Origin: Microbulbifer sp. VAAF005
Lineage (GTDB): Bacteria; Pseudomonadota; Gammaproteobacteria; Pseudomonadales; Cellvibrionaceae
DNA length: 64,000 nt
Assembly: GCF_030012985.1 (NCBI RefSeq)
Contig: NZ_CP120233.1
Span: forward strand, 5,333,441-5,397,440
Direction of reading: 5' to 3'
In this document: positions 18,166-27,943 of the stretch, in pieces
How the letters are laid out: the number at the start of each line of letters is the position of its first letter
Numbering within the stretch: position 1 is the stretch's first letter
Program-made: the position numbers and the translations under genes
Notes under the pieces: model-generated
What the model was told of the DNA's origin: nothing
Databases searched by the model: none
The model's input: only the letters and a program-made list of their open reading frames with translations

Positions 18166-19002
18166 ATGGATCAGGTATCTTACTTTAGTGGCAAGACGGC
18201 ACTGATTACCGGTGGTGCTTCTGGAATCGGTGCGGCCTTGGCCTGTCGACTGGCAGCACTTGGGGCTCAAGTCATTATCGCGGATATCCAGCGGGACCTG
18301 GCTACGCAGGTTGTCAGCCAAATACAGGAGTCCGGTGGGAGAACATCGTTTGTTCACTTGGATGTTCGTAATTTTGATCAATTTTTTCAGGTCATTAGTG
18401 AAATATCTCCGTTAGATTTCCTTTTTAACAATGCTGGTATAGGAGTGGGTGGATATTTTTCCGATCATAATCTTGAAGATTGGAAAGCGGCGATTGATAT
18501 CAATTTGTTTGGCGTTATTCATGGGCTCCAATGTGGTTTCCAGGCCATGAAGCGCCAGGGCTCTGGCCATATTATCAATACTGCCTCAATGGCGGCTTTA
18601 GTTCCGTCGCCAGCAATGGCCGCCTACTCAGCCTCCAAGAGTGCTGTGGTGGCAATATCAAAGGCTATTCGCCCTGAGGCTGAGTCCTGCGGTGTACGAG
18701 TGAGTGTTTTGTGTCCCGGGGCAGTATCAACGCCGATTTTGCAGGGAGGTGGCGTCAGTGGGCGGATGCCAACCCCCATTCCACTTCAACAGCAGGCAGA
18801 GATGTTCGAGCCTCTGGGGCCAATATCTGCTGATGCTTTTGCAGAAAAGGCTTTGTTTCAAATTGCAAAGAACAAAGAAATCATTGTTGTGCCAGCAAAA
18901 CTTAAGTTGCTGTGGTGGCTGGAAAGATTATTTCCTTCTTTGCTGTGTCGCCTTTCCTTTAAGCAGATGGAGAAAATACTTCAGCCTTTGGGACTAAAAT
19001 AA
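18166..19002 (+). CDS. short-chain dehydrogenase/reductase (classical SDR)
   Basis: A 278-residue protein with TGGASGIG (cofactor loop, residues about 15-22), NNAGIG, and the catalytic Ser and YSASK (Tyr-x-x-x-Lys). DIQR at the end of strand 2 favours NAD(H). The C-terminus carries a hydrophobic LKLLWWLERLFPSLLCRL stretch, as in membrane-associated SDRs. Substrate unknown. Divergent from the thiamine operon; the two share a spacer of about 230 bases that includes the riboswitch. Confidence 0.88.
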   Translation: MDQVSYFSGKTALITGGASGIGAALACRLAALGAQVIIADIQRDLATQVVSQIQESGGRTSFVHLDVRNFDQFFQVISEISPLDFLFNNAGIGVGGYFSDHNLEDWKAAIDINLFGVIHGLQCGFQAMKRQGSGHIINTASMAALVPSPAMAAYSASKSAVVAISKAIRPEAESCGVRVSVLCPGAVSTPILQGGGVSGRMPTPIPLQQQAEMFEPLGPISADAFAEKALFQIAKNKEIIVVPAKLKLLWWLERLFPSLLCRLSFKQMEKILQPLGLK

Positions 19003-19035
19003 TTGTATCTTTGGAAAGGCGGAGTAAATTGGGAA

Positions 19036-19329
19036 ATGATGATTTCCTGTGACCACTGTGGTGAAGTTTGGGAGTTTGCTGATAAGGCCCTGCCGAACAT
19101 TAAAAAAATTACGCGGAATTTTTCTGAGGGGCGTATTAGCGTAAGTTTGATAAAAGCGCTGAGCGGTGAACTTAAATTGCCTATGCTCTACAGCAAAAAA
19201 TTGGCTGTTCATATAACGGTAAGATCTGGGCACTGCTTTTACTGCCAGGAGCCCCTGGGCATAGAAGAAGCGTTTATAAAACACTGTCAGGGCTGTGGTG
19301 CCTTGAATTTGGATCGCAGATTCGCTTAA
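19036..19329 (+). CDS. small zinc-ribbon-like protein
   Basis: About 97 residues from the ATG at 19036. It has two CxxC pairs at each end: ISCDHCGEVWEF at the N-terminus, and CFYCQEP plus CQGCGALNLD at the C-terminus. This suggests one or two structural zinc sites. The frame extends upstream to a TTG at 19003 that abuts the SDR stop; I prefer the ATG because the CxxC pair follows at once. Probably co-transcribed with the SDR. No family name can be given. Confidence 0.6.
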   Translation: MMISCDHCGEVWEFADKALPNIKKITRNFSEGRISVSLIKALSGELKLPMLYSKKLAVHITVRSGHCFYCQEPLGIEEAFIKHCQGCGALNLDRRFA

Positions 19330-19756
19330 TGGGAAGTAGCTTATTTAGAAGCACCCGGCGTGCCGAATTATCAGCATGCCGAGTTGGGGGAGGGGCAACT
19401 TTATGCCGCTAATAGCAGAATCTAATATCCGGGTTTGGGAAAAGTATATCTTTTAAGGGGCTGGTGGTTGTATTGTACGACAACAATATGAAGCTCTGTT
19501 CAAATTATTCACAGATTAAGTATTATTTCTTTGCTAATAGAGCTGGCGGCTTACGCTTCCTATTTGGTACCCCCTCAGAACTTGATTCGATTTTCTGTTT
19601 TTTTGGCTCTGAATGATAAATTGCTATTTTTCAGGGGCACAAGTTAAGTACTATCTAGTCTAGGCATTATGCCAGTACAGTCTCTGTCTCCAGCTACGCC
19701 AAAACCATTCACTTTTTTGTGTTAATAATCAGGGTAAGTAAAAAGGAATTTATTTT
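19330..19756. other. intergenic, no gene seen
   Basis: About 427 AT-rich bases with no convincing frame on either strand. Its right end supplies the promoter region for the HAD-like gene at 19757. Confidence 0.5.
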
Positions 19757-20707
19757 ATGAGCAAGTTTAATTCTCTACTGTATTCGATTGTTTTAATTGT
19801 GGCTTCTCATTGTGTGTCTGCCGGTGCTATTAAGAAAGAGGTGAACAGCTTTGAGGACGTCCAGAATATAATTGAAGAGTCAGCCACCCCAATAAATACG
19901 TTACTGGTTATGGATAATGATGACACCTTGAGTATGATGCCTTGCGCTGAAAAGTCTCAATGTCAATATCTTGGTGGCGCAGCTTGGTACTCATGGCAAG
20001 AAACTTTATTGGAAACCGATCCTAATTCAGGTTTCCTTGTGGCAAAAACAAAAGAGGAGTTGATTAATATATCCGGTTTGCTCTTCTCTGTGAGCAATAT
20101 GGTTTATACAGATGACAATATTGTGCCGGTACTTGACAGTTTGAGGCAAAGTGGGGTGCGATTGATGGTTGAAACTGCAAGGGGCGATGCAGATGTTTCA
20201 GCTACCGAGAGACAGTTCAAACGCTTGCCAACCCCGAATACGTCCTACCAAAATTTATTAGAGCTTATTCGGTCAAATACTCTCAACTTCAGTCCAAATA
20301 ATCAATTTAGCCTTGCAAGTCCGTTTAAGCCCTGTGATTTAAGTGAGGCAAGGCCAGTAAGCTATCGGCAAGGTATTATGTACTTAGCCGGGCAAGATAA
20401 AGGTTTTATGCTTGACTGCTTGCTGCGATCCTACAATTCTTCGGCTAATAGTAGTGAGCACTACCTAATTTCCAACATTATCTTCATTGATGACAGTTTT
20501 GAGAATGTCGAAAGTGTTTACCAGGCATTCAAGGACAATAAGAAATATGAGGTAATAGCCCTGCACTACACCCGTCTAAGTAAGCACAAGCAGGATTTTA
20601 TGGACGGGCCTCAGAAAAAAGCATTACAAGAAACTGCGAAAAAGAGATGGGAAACCATCATGGCGAGTCTTAATAGTGCGCTATTAATGCCGGCTGTTGA
20701 AAACTAG
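19757..20707 (+). CDS. secreted DUF2608 (HAD-superfamily-like) protein
   Basis: A 316-residue protein with a signal peptide (cleaved near SAG-AIKK). HAD-like motif I is VMDNDDTLSMMPC at about residues 51-63 (D-x-D-D-T, a variant of DxDxT), with a C-terminal SNIIFIDDSFENVESVY as motif IV. This matches DUF2608, known from Legionella and relatives. The catalytic Asp pair is retained, so a periplasmic phosphohydrolase is plausible. It stands alone; the partner substrate is unknown. Confidence 0.7.
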   Translation: MSKFNSLLYSIVLIVASHCVSAGAIKKEVNSFEDVQNIIEESATPINTLLVMDNDDTLSMMPCAEKSQCQYLGGAAWYSWQETLLETDPNSGFLVAKTKEELINISGLLFSVSNMVYTDDNIVPVLDSLRQSGVRLMVETARGDADVSATERQFKRLPTPNTSYQNLLELIRSNTLNFSPNNQFSLASPFKPCDLSEARPVSYRQGIMYLAGQDKGFMLDCLLRSYNSSANSSEHYLISNIIFIDDSFENVESVYQAFKDNKKYEVIALHYTRLSKHKQDFMDGPQKKALQETAKKRWETIMASLNSALLMPAVEN

Positions 20708-21133
20708 TTTAACTTCCTTGTAACTAAGCTCAACGGCTCCATTTCTAAACTGTCATCCAAGTAAAAAGGGAAGTGTATACGTCTACCTCTAATGTTTAAT
20801 CGATTTTGGAGGTGCAGAGCACTCAGAAGAGATGGTAGTCGTTGTATGACGATTAATCGGTTATAACTCAGTTGAAGAGGGAGGAGCATTAACCGGCTGT
20901 AATTTCGCAAGCCATGCGCCTAGTGTCTTTTTAGCAGAGTGCAGGCTTGCCGCACCATTGCTGCTGAATCGCTTTTTTAAGTTTTGATAAAAATAGAGCA
21001 CGTTATTTGCGGATGGACGTTTCTGTAAAAGCTTTGAATTTTTCCAGTGAACAATAACGTATATCTCCACCAGAAAGGTATCCAGCAAGCTATGACCTTA
21101 GCTGGATACCCTTGTGATTGGTTAGGTCATGGT
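20708..21133. other. intergenic, only weak frames
   Basis: About 425 bases between convergent genes. A 75-codon leftward frame (20861-21088) is basic and lysine-rich (for example NNVLYFYQNLKKRF), but has no ribosome site, no conserved motif and no partner. I do not call a gene here. Confidence 0.4.
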
Positions 21134-23857
21134 TTACAGCGACTGTAAGAACTTGAGTAGCGAGTTTCGCTCTGAAGCCGATAGATCAATATAGTTCTGT
21201 TGGCTCTCAGCAGCTTCTCCCCCGTGCCAGAGAATGGCTTCTTCAATAGACCGGGCGCGACCATCATGTAACAAATTACTATGACCATTCACTGCGCTAT
21301 TAACACCCAATCCCCATAAGGGAGGCGTTCTCCACTCGCGGTTGTACTCCGCGCTAATCGTCAAGTTGTCTGCTAAACCTTCGCCCATATCATGCAGGAG
21401 TAAGTCTGTATAGGGGCGAATGACCTTGCCTCTCAACTCCTCAAGAGGGTGAGCGTGATTGGTGTTCATCTCTGGCCGGTGACAGGATGAGCAGTTGATC
21501 GATTCAAATAGAGCTTCACCCTGAGCCACGATGGATTCATTGATTAAATCGGGATTTCTGGGTGGTGCGCCCAGTGCCTGAAGATAAGTAGTTAGGTCGT
21601 CCAGGTGAGAATCAGTGAGCTCTTCGTCGTGATTACTGTGCTTTTTACATTCCAGCTGTTCGATACCACAGTTTGCATTGGGTTCCAGTGCTGTGTTCAC
21701 GCCAATATCATTGTTCAACGCATCTGCTGAGAAGCTGCGCAAGCTCGGTTGGGTAGCCTTCCAGCCAAAGCGTCCTACCTGGGGAAGAGGTGTTGAGCCC
21801 GTATCGACCAGTGATACTCGCCCAGAGATACCATCGCTATTGGAATCGTTAGGGTCGTGCCACTCAAGGATTTCTGTTTCGTCAACCGCCTCAAGTAAGC
21901 CCAAGCCAGTGATGTTTTGTGGCATACGTGGCGAAAAGTAATCAGCGGATGTGTTTTCACCTTCATTGGTTGTTACTACATAAGTGGGGGACTGTAGGGT
22001 GTAGCTATCCCCATTGGCATAGCTACCTTGAATGGGGCTATAGGTGACTTGAATAGATCCTTCTGGGGCTATGTCACTATTGAGTGAATGGGTTTGGAGG
22101 ACAGGGCCAAAGTAGTGGTTTGGCAGGGGTTGTCCTGCTTGGGTTATTGCACCGGACGACAGCTTAAAGACCATCGAATTGGGAACACTAGCCTCTGAGG
22201 GGGCCGGGCCCCGGCCGTTATTGATATGGCACGCCAGACATGACTGCTCAATGGTTAAGCCTGCTGATAGGTTTGCCATTTGGTTGAAGTCTGGGTTCCC
22301 GAGTTCCTCGTGCTCTCCGGTATTAAACCGGGTGTGGAATATCCTGCGACCATCTAGAAACTCGTTGTGCGTCTCCCACTGGATGTTGAGGGCTTCTCTG
22401 AAGTAGGCTGTCCAGTCGGCGATTCCGCTATCCACGATGTAAGTATCATAGACATCAATACCATCCAGTATTGGGTAGGTGACTTCAACGGCATCAGCGT
22501 CGGAAGCCGTTGCCCATTTACCATCGCTGCCAGCGTAGTAGGTAAGAGTATTATCGTCAGTATTTACTGAAATGACTTCTGAAGCGGGTACCGGGTCAGT
22601 AGCCCTGATGTATGCTGCGGTTGCTTCACCGGCACTTTCAACAGCGGTCTCAGTTTCCAGGTCTGCAACCATATGAATACCGGGTTGGCCCAGGAGAATG
22701 CGGTAGGTGTCTGTGTAGTAAACTGTCTGCCCACTGACATTCTCATCGCCCTCCTCAATGCCAATGAATTGCTGAAACTCCACCTCCATCCATTCGCCGA
22801 CTTCCAGCTGCCCGTCATCACCATCGTGAGCATCGTAGGTGATACGACATACCCAGACTTGGCCTCTCCCATCTTCATCAGCTTCCCGGTAAGGGGTTTC
22901 ATCAAATCTGGCGTTGCTATTAAAGTCAGCGCGGTGTTCATTTGAATAAGAGGAGCGGCATTCGGGTGGCCGATAAAGCGCGTATTCGGCAGAGTAAAAG
23001 ATCTCAATCAGGTTCTCACCGGCGGGCGTATGGTCGTGAATCTCTATGCCAAAGGTTCTGTGTTCAAAGTAGAAGGTCGGGAACTCGTAAAAACTATCCT
23101 CGGATTCATGTCGCAGACGTGCTCGGCCACTTGCCAGTGTTACAATGGTGCCATCTTCCTGAATATACCAGTGTTGAGACTCTTCTTCTGGCTGCTCAGT
23201 ATCAAATAGAGGGGTATATTCTATGGACGCGGTTTGATTAATTTCCTCTGCCGCACGATCAAAAACCATCAGTTCCCACAAACTATATTGCGAACTCCCC
23301 TCACTGAGTTCAGTTCCGTTTAGCTGAACATAGCGATACTCTCCACCAATTAGGTGAGAGTCAATTCGTTGGCCATATTCTCCTGAATCAGCTGTTGCCA
23401 GGGTGGTCCATGTTGTGCCGTCGCTTGAGCCCAGTACCTCGTAAGATTTTGCGTTGTGGTCGCCCCAGTCTAGGACCACTTTGCTGAGCAAGTGTGTAGA
23501 TTTAAGGTCAAGGGTGAGGCTTGATGTGCTGGCAGTATCACCACTTTCCCAAAGTGTCCTTCTTAAGTCATCAATGGCAAGGACCCCGTTGCCAGAACTG
23601 GAAGAAATAGTTCCACTACCTGCAATATTTTGTCCAACCTCTTCATCGGACTCAGCGGGCTCACCGCTTGAAGTTGGTGTTTCATCACTGGAGCTGTTGC
23701 CCTGAGAGTTGGGGGTAGCTTCTGTGGGGTCTTCATCAGAGCTATTATCCCCGCCTCCACCACCACATCCGGACAATACCATTATGAATAAGGCGAAAAA
23801 TGCTGTTAAACAGATTTTTGCCAGTGGATTGATTGTTTTCTTGAAATACGGATCCAT
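21134..23857 (-). CDS. large di-haem oxidoreductase (DUF1111/DHOR-type) lipoprotein with discoidin-like domain
   Basis: A 907-residue lipoprotein: hydrophobic signal and lipobox LSGC (residues about 28-31), then a Gly/Ser/Thr/Glu linker. A discoidin (F5/8 type C)-like beta-sandwich follows at about 90-205 (SSDGTTWTTLA, YRYVQLNG). The C-terminal half holds two haem sites, CLACH (about residue 541) and CSSCH (about 789). It also has LRGKVIRPYTDLLLHDMG and HDGRARSIEEAILWHGG, signatures of the thiol-oxidoreductase/di-haem peroxidase family. It is likely an outer-membrane or periplasmic electron-transfer enzyme, perhaps bound to a polymer through the discoidin part. Confidence 0.8.
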   Translation of the reverse strand: MDPYFKKTINPLAKICLTAFFALFIMVLSGCGGGGGDNSSDEDPTEATPNSQGNSSSDETPTSSGEPAESDEEVGQNIAGSGTISSSSGNGVLAIDDLRRTLWESGDTASTSSLTLDLKSTHLLSKVVLDWGDHNAKSYEVLGSSDGTTWTTLATADSGEYGQRIDSHLIGGEYRYVQLNGTELSEGSSQYSLWELMVFDRAAEEINQTASIEYTPLFDTEQPEEESQHWYIQEDGTIVTLASGRARLRHESEDSFYEFPTFYFEHRTFGIEIHDHTPAGENLIEIFYSAEYALYRPPECRSSYSNEHRADFNSNARFDETPYREADEDGRGQVWVCRITYDAHDGDDGQLEVGEWMEVEFQQFIGIEEGDENVSGQTVYYTDTYRILLGQPGIHMVADLETETAVESAGEATAAYIRATDPVPASEVISVNTDDNTLTYYAGSDGKWATASDADAVEVTYPILDGIDVYDTYIVDSGIADWTAYFREALNIQWETHNEFLDGRRIFHTRFNTGEHEELGNPDFNQMANLSAGLTIEQSCLACHINNGRGPAPSEASVPNSMVFKLSSGAITQAGQPLPNHYFGPVLQTHSLNSDIAPEGSIQVTYSPIQGSYANGDSYTLQSPTYVVTTNEGENTSADYFSPRMPQNITGLGLLEAVDETEILEWHDPNDSNSDGISGRVSLVDTGSTPLPQVGRFGWKATQPSLRSFSADALNNDIGVNTALEPNANCGIEQLECKKHSNHDEELTDSHLDDLTTYLQALGAPPRNPDLINESIVAQGEALFESINCSSCHRPEMNTNHAHPLEELRGKVIRPYTDLLLHDMGEGLADNLTISAEYNREWRTPPLWGLGVNSAVNGHSNLLHDGRARSIEEAILWHGGEAAESQQNYIDLSASERNSLLKFLQSL

Positions 23858-24168
23858 ATATTTCTCTTTTTATCAACAGCTATTTATAGTAATAGTGATG
23901 AAATGAACTTTATCTGTAATTTAAACGGAGAATTTTCAAAATTCCTGTTGAGGGTGCTTGGTTCGGGGTAAAAATAATTTAACTATTATTTTTGGTGTGT
24001 GTCCTTTTGTTTGTATGTGCTGCTGTCTTTTGGTGATGATTACTCTTGGTAAATATTGGATATGAATTTTCTAGCTTGATTTGTAGGACGGCATAATAGT
24101 TATATTTTTTATTTGCATCGTTATGCTGCGCCCACAGGGGATGAATTTAAGTTAAAAAGGACAGCGAT

Positions 24169-24243
24169 ATGAGCTTGTTCTCAGCTTTCTGTTTTACTTC
24201 GCACGAAGTATGTGATAAGGCGGACCTTGTGTCTGTGATTTAG
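24169..24243 (+). CDS. possible 24-residue peptide
   Basis: ATG at 24169 follows AAAAAGGACAGCG, a well-placed ribosome binding site; the frame ends at TAG 24241-24243. The peptide begins MSLFSAFCFTSHEV. ACTTCGCACGAAGT, a short perfect palindrome, lies inside it. With no conservation data this is a weak call. Confidence 0.2.
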   Translation: MSLFSAFCFTSHEVCDKADLVSVI

Positions 24244-24799
24244 ATCGGTGCATTTAATAGGTCTGACTTATAGATTGATATCGTGTGTCAGTTGTGATGC
24301 TGAGTGCGTTAAAAAGTTAATCTTTAGTCTTGTGTAAGATTTGACACGGCTAAAAATAGTTATTTAAAGATTGGTATTTAGTTTTCTACCCACAGTTACC
24401 TTTATTCTCATGGGTGTTTTTTATTAATTAACAAGCTCACCAACACTAGGTGTCACGCTCTAAGTCTTGATAATTAATTTTTTATACGCGAAGGTGTTAT
24501 GTATATTGAAAGGTGAGCCGTACTTTTTTATGAATGGTTATCGAACATTGATCATCGCTACGTCGAGCCTGATTCTTATAAAAAGCCCAAGCTTACTGGA
24601 GTGGCTGGTTTTATCTATTGATTAATACAGCAATGACTTGAGCAGGGTGTGTAGATTATTTGATGGTGCTCATCGTTCGGAAAGTAAGCCGAAATCTCTT
24701 CGGCTCAGATAATATCGAGAAATGAGTATAGTTTTAAAAATCTACTTGTATTGCTGAGCTTTGAATCTTTATCGCGATTTTATAAATGGACTTAGGAAG

Positions 24800-24839
24800 G
24801 CCTCCAGCGTTCAATAAGATCAGAATACTGGAGGCTTTT
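24800..24839. terminator. terminator-like hairpin after trmA
   Basis: GCCTCCAG (24800-24807) pairs with CTGGAGGC (24828-24835), with a 20-base loop and TTTT on the plus strand. It lies just beyond the trmA stop on the leftward side. The large loop lowers confidence. Confidence 0.5.
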
Positions 24840-24852
24840 AGCTATTGAGACA

Positions 24853-25941
24853 CTACTTCCTCACTAGTAATAACCCGGTTTCCGTATGATCTGTATAAGG
24901 GAACTGATCGAACAGAGCAAATCGCTCAATGTGATGGGTTTTGTTCAGCGACTCCAGGTTTTCCAATTGGGTTTCCGGGTTGCAGGAGATATACAGGATT
25001 CTCGGGAAGCGGGCGACCATCGCACAGGTGTCTTCATCCAAGCCCGCTCGGGGAGGATCAACCAGGACGGTGGAGAAATCGTAGCTATCCAGATCTATAT
25101 CCTTAAGGCGGCGAAAGGGGCGTACCTTATCAATGGCCTGGGTAAACTCTTCACTGGACAGGCGTACGATATCCAGATTGGTGATCTGGTTGTTGGCGAT
25201 ATTCTCCTGGGCGGAATTTACCGATACCTTGGAGATTTCAGTGGCCAGGACCTTGCGGAATTTCTCGCTGAGCGGGATGGTGAAATTGCCATTGCCGCAG
25301 TAGAGCTCCAGCAGATCGCTATCACTATCTCCGCAGGCACTTCTCGCCCACTGGATCATGGATCGACAGATCTCTCCATTGGGTTGGGTAAAGCTGCCTT
25401 CTACCTGTTTGTACTGGTAAGTTTTCCCATCGATATCCAGTTTTTCGGTAACGAAGTCGCGCTCCAAAACCACTTTTTGCTTGCGCGAGCGCCCCAAAAT
25501 CGGGAATCCCAGCTGTGTTTGGAGTGCTTTGGCTTCCTCCTCCCAGGCTTCGTCCAGTTTCTTGTGGTAGATCAGCGTAATCAGCGCATCACCATTCAGC
25601 GTGGTAAGAAACTCGGCGGAGAACAGGCGTTTGCGCAGGACTTCGCTATTATTGACAGCAGCCAGCACCTTCGGCATCAACTGGTTCATCAGCTCAGAGC
25701 CGACGGTAAACTCATCGATGATAAAGGGCTTCTTGTACTCACCCTGGCGGTACATGGCGTAATTGGCTACACCTCCCTCATGCCACACCTTGAATTCTGC
25801 GCGCAGGCGGTAGTGAATGGGTGGGGAGGGGAAGAGTTCCGGCTCCAGGTCAGTGAACTTGCTATAAGCTTCTTGCAGGCGCTCGGCCTTGTTGTGAAGC
25901 TGTTGTGGGTAGTCGTCAGTATTAACGCGGTACAGTGCCAT
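24853..25941 (-). CDS. trmA: tRNA (uracil-5-)-methyltransferase TrmA
   Basis: About 362 residues from the ATG at 25941 (MALYRVNTDDYPQQL); a 20-codon upstream extension is not conserved. The SAM site is DLLELYCGNGNFTIPL, and the catalytic loop is FSTVLVDPPRAGLDEDT, followed by YISCNPETQLENL with the nucleophilic cysteine. The protein makes the universal m5U54 in the tRNA T-loop. No iron-sulphur cysteine cluster is visible at the N-terminus, as expected for TrmA rather than RlmD. Divergent from yjbQ with a 53-base spacer. Confidence 0.93.
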   Translation of the reverse strand: MALYRVNTDDYPQQLHNKAERLQEAYSKFTDLEPELFPSPPIHYRLRAEFKVWHEGGVANYAMYRQGEYKKPFIIDEFTVGSELMNQLMPKVLAAVNNSEVLRKRLFSAEFLTTLNGDALITLIYHKKLDEAWEEEAKALQTQLGFPILGRSRKQKVVLERDFVTEKLDIDGKTYQYKQVEGSFTQPNGEICRSMIQWARSACGDSDSDLLELYCGNGNFTIPLSEKFRKVLATEISKVSVNSAQENIANNQITNLDIVRLSSEEFTQAIDKVRPFRRLKDIDLDSYDFSTVLVDPPRAGLDEDTCAMVARFPRILYISCNPETQLENLESLNKTHHIERFALFDQFPYTDHTETGLLLVRK

Positions 25942-25994
25942 ATTACAATGCGGTGTCAGTACAAAAAGCGGGCGCGAATTATATAGGAAACCGT

Positions 25995-26399
25995 ATGGCA
26001 ATAGGTGAGATAAAAATTCCGGTTCATGGGCAGGGGCTTCACGAGTTTACCGGCAGTGTAGTTGATTGGGTCAGTGAGCAGGCCTTCGATGAGGGTCTGT
26101 GTACACTTTTCATACAGCACACCTCTGCAAGTTTACTGATTCAGGAGAATGCCGACCCCAGTGCGCGCCGTGACCTTGAGAACTGGCTCAATCGACTGGT
26201 GCCGGAAAATGACTCGCTTTATACCCATACCCTTGAAGGGCCAGATGATATGCCGGCCCATATCAAATGCAGCCTTACCGCGACCAGCTTGTCCATTCCA
26301 GTGCAAAAGGGGCGTCTGATGCTGGGTACCTGGCAGGGGATCTACCTTTGGGAGCACCGCCATCACCACGGGGCTCGGCACGTAATCCTGCATATCTGA
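25995..26399 (+). CDS. yjbQ: YjbQ-family protein (secondary thiamine-phosphate synthase-type)
   Basis: A 134-residue protein with LCTLFIQHTSASLLIQENADP, HTLEGPDDMPAHIK and QGIYLWEHRHHHGARHVILHI, the invariant UPF0047/YjbQ blocks, including the His cluster that forms the active site. Some members complement a thiE defect, but the physiological role is unsettled. I place the start at the ATG 25995 because the upstream extension is antisense to trmA and not conserved. Confidence 0.85.
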   Translation: MAIGEIKIPVHGQGLHEFTGSVVDWVSEQAFDEGLCTLFIQHTSASLLIQENADPSARRDLENWLNRLVPENDSLYTHTLEGPDDMPAHIKCSLTATSLSIPVQKGRLMLGTWQGIYLWEHRHHHGARHVILHI

Positions 26400-26426
26400 T
26401 TCAATGCCGCGTGTTGGTGGCGATAG

Positions 26427-27451
26427 CTAGACGGCTACGCCAACTGCTTGGCAGTACTGGTCGATCAATGACTGGGTTGCGCGGGCCCTCTCTATAGCCT
26501 GGATACGATCAACTTGATTATCTGGGGTTGTTAAGTGGCAGAAGTCTTCGATCATCTGTACCGCCTGCGATCGTTCTATTGGCACTTGCTGGTGCTCGAA
26601 CTCGTCTGGGGATGCCTCCCCCGGCGAATCACAAATTCTGGCGTATATTCAGGGTTGTAAAAGACTGCGCTGTCTCTCCAGTCGAGCACAAAGTTATCCA
26701 GTTGGATCAGGCCGTTTTCACCCAGGATGTCCAGGTCCATTTGCCAAACGCCTGAGTCATAGCCGAAGTCAAAAGTTGACGTCTGCCCGCTGGCAAATTC
26801 AATCAGGCCCGCACCGCTTATAATGGTCCCTGTTTGTGAGTCCCGCTTTATCGCTCCTGAAATTGTCTTTATTGCTCCTATAGGGCGCATAAATTCGACG
26901 ATTGCACGCATGTTGTACCAGCCGATATCTCCTATTGCGCCAGTGGGTTCTTTGTGCGAATCGAAGCGAATATTGTTGCGGTCCATCATCGAGACAAAAA
27001 AGGCGCTGTGAATTCTGTTCACCGGGCCCAGATGCTGTTTTTGTTGCTGAATAATTTTGGCCGTGCGGGGATGGTGGGTGAAATGTGTGGCATCCATAAA
27101 TGCCAACCTTTCAGACTGAGCACGTGCGGCAATTTTGTCGACCGAAGCAGTATTGAGAAAAGGTTTCTCGCAGAGAAGATGCTTATGATTGGCCAGTGCC
27201 GCGAGGCAGATTTCCTCGCGGCTGGTGGTGGGGCTAGCCACGTAAATGGCATCCGAATCTTGCGCTTCTAGCAGAGATTTCCAATCCTCGTAGGTATTGG
27301 GAATTTGATGCTCACGGGCAAACTCCTTGGCTTGCGAATACCGTCTGCTGGCAACGGATGAGAGGCAGGCACTGTTAGCACGACTGATTGCTTTGCAGGT
27401 AAAGTCGGCAATCGCGCCACTGCCGACTATTCCAAAGCGCAGCTTTGACAT
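26427..27451 (-). CDS. Gfo/Idh/MocA-family oxidoreductase, frameshifted
   Basis: N-terminal Rossmann fold FGIVGSGAIADFTCKAI, then the AIYVASPTTSR and LLCEKPFLNT blocks (the EKP motif with the catalytic Lys). The central part has GAIGDIGWYNMRAIVEF. The first frame ends at 26576, but after the C5 run 26618-26622 the next frame continues EASPDEFEHQQVPIERSQA. It then runs through DFCHLTTPDNQVDRI to a TAG at 26427-26429. This is the normal C-terminus of the family (total about 341 residues). One missing G on the coding strand explains the break. It is an NAD(P)-dependent sugar or polyol dehydrogenase. Confidence 0.82.
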
Positions 27452-27601
27452 TGGATGACTCCTGGTGAGATTTAAAATTGAGAGCGATAGATTGCGCTTC
27501 TACCAGAGTCTAGAGCAGGTGATTGATGGGGGCGGTCAGCCGGATATTTAGAGGGGAAACTGACCAGGCTGTATCAAAGTGCGCCTGGCCGGTGGAGAAA
27601 T

Positions 27602-27937
27602 TTATAGGCAATTGGTTGGTTTGGGTAAGCCGGCAATTTTGCTGGCCACTTTTGCCGGGCTTGGGGGGAAAAGCTGCATCAAATAGATACTGCGTCCTTT
27701 TTCTGCGCCAAGATGCTGGCCAATATACTTCACCAGGGGACGCATCGCGGGAGATAGTTCAAACTCGCGGTAGAACTCTTGTAACAGTTCGATAATCTGC
27801 CAGTGTTCTTCGGTTAACTCGATACCTTCGCCATTAGCTAACTGAATGGCTGTGTCCTTGCTCCAATCATCGAGGTTGCGCAGGTAGCCCTCTTTATCCA
27901 AGGGGATTTCCTGTCCATTAACTACCAGGTTGCTCAT
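27602..27937 (-). CDS. tusE: sulfurtransferase TusE
   Basis: A 111-residue DsrC/TusE-family protein: DKEGYLRNLDDWSKDTA, LTEEHWQIIELLQEFY, SPAMRPLVKYI and the C-terminal AGLPKPTNCL with the penultimate conserved cysteine. It accepts sulphur from the TusBCD complex and passes it to MnmA for 2-thiouridine at the tRNA wobble position. It is last of the leftward tusD-C-B-E operon, 6 bases after tusB. Confidence 0.93.
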   Translation of the reverse strand: MSNLVVNGQEIPLDKEGYLRNLDDWSKDTAIQLANGEGIELTEEHWQIIELLQEFYREFELSPAMRPLVKYIGQHLGAEKGRSIYLMQLFPPSPAKVASKIAGLPKPTNCL

Positions 27938-27943
27938 TTTTTC

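Larger units (their letters stand above)
23858..24852. other. long AT-rich intergenic region
   Basis: Nearly 1 kb without a substantial gene. Visible items are a 24-codon frame at 24169-24243 with a good ribosome site, and small hairpins such as AGCCGAA / TTCGGCT near 24686-24704. A longer terminator-like hairpin lies at 24800-24839. No phage or IS sequence is recognised. Confidence 0.5.

Noticed and set aside
20861..21088. 75-codon leftward frame between the HAD-like and di-haem genes
   Set aside because: No ribosome binding site, no motif and no partner; it overlaps a second weak frame. Not called as a gene.
24160..24250. Small RNA or toxin peptide in the long spacer
   Set aside because: Only a 24-codon frame and short palindromes support it; no antitoxin-like partner or promoter pair is visible. 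Listed only as a weak CDS.
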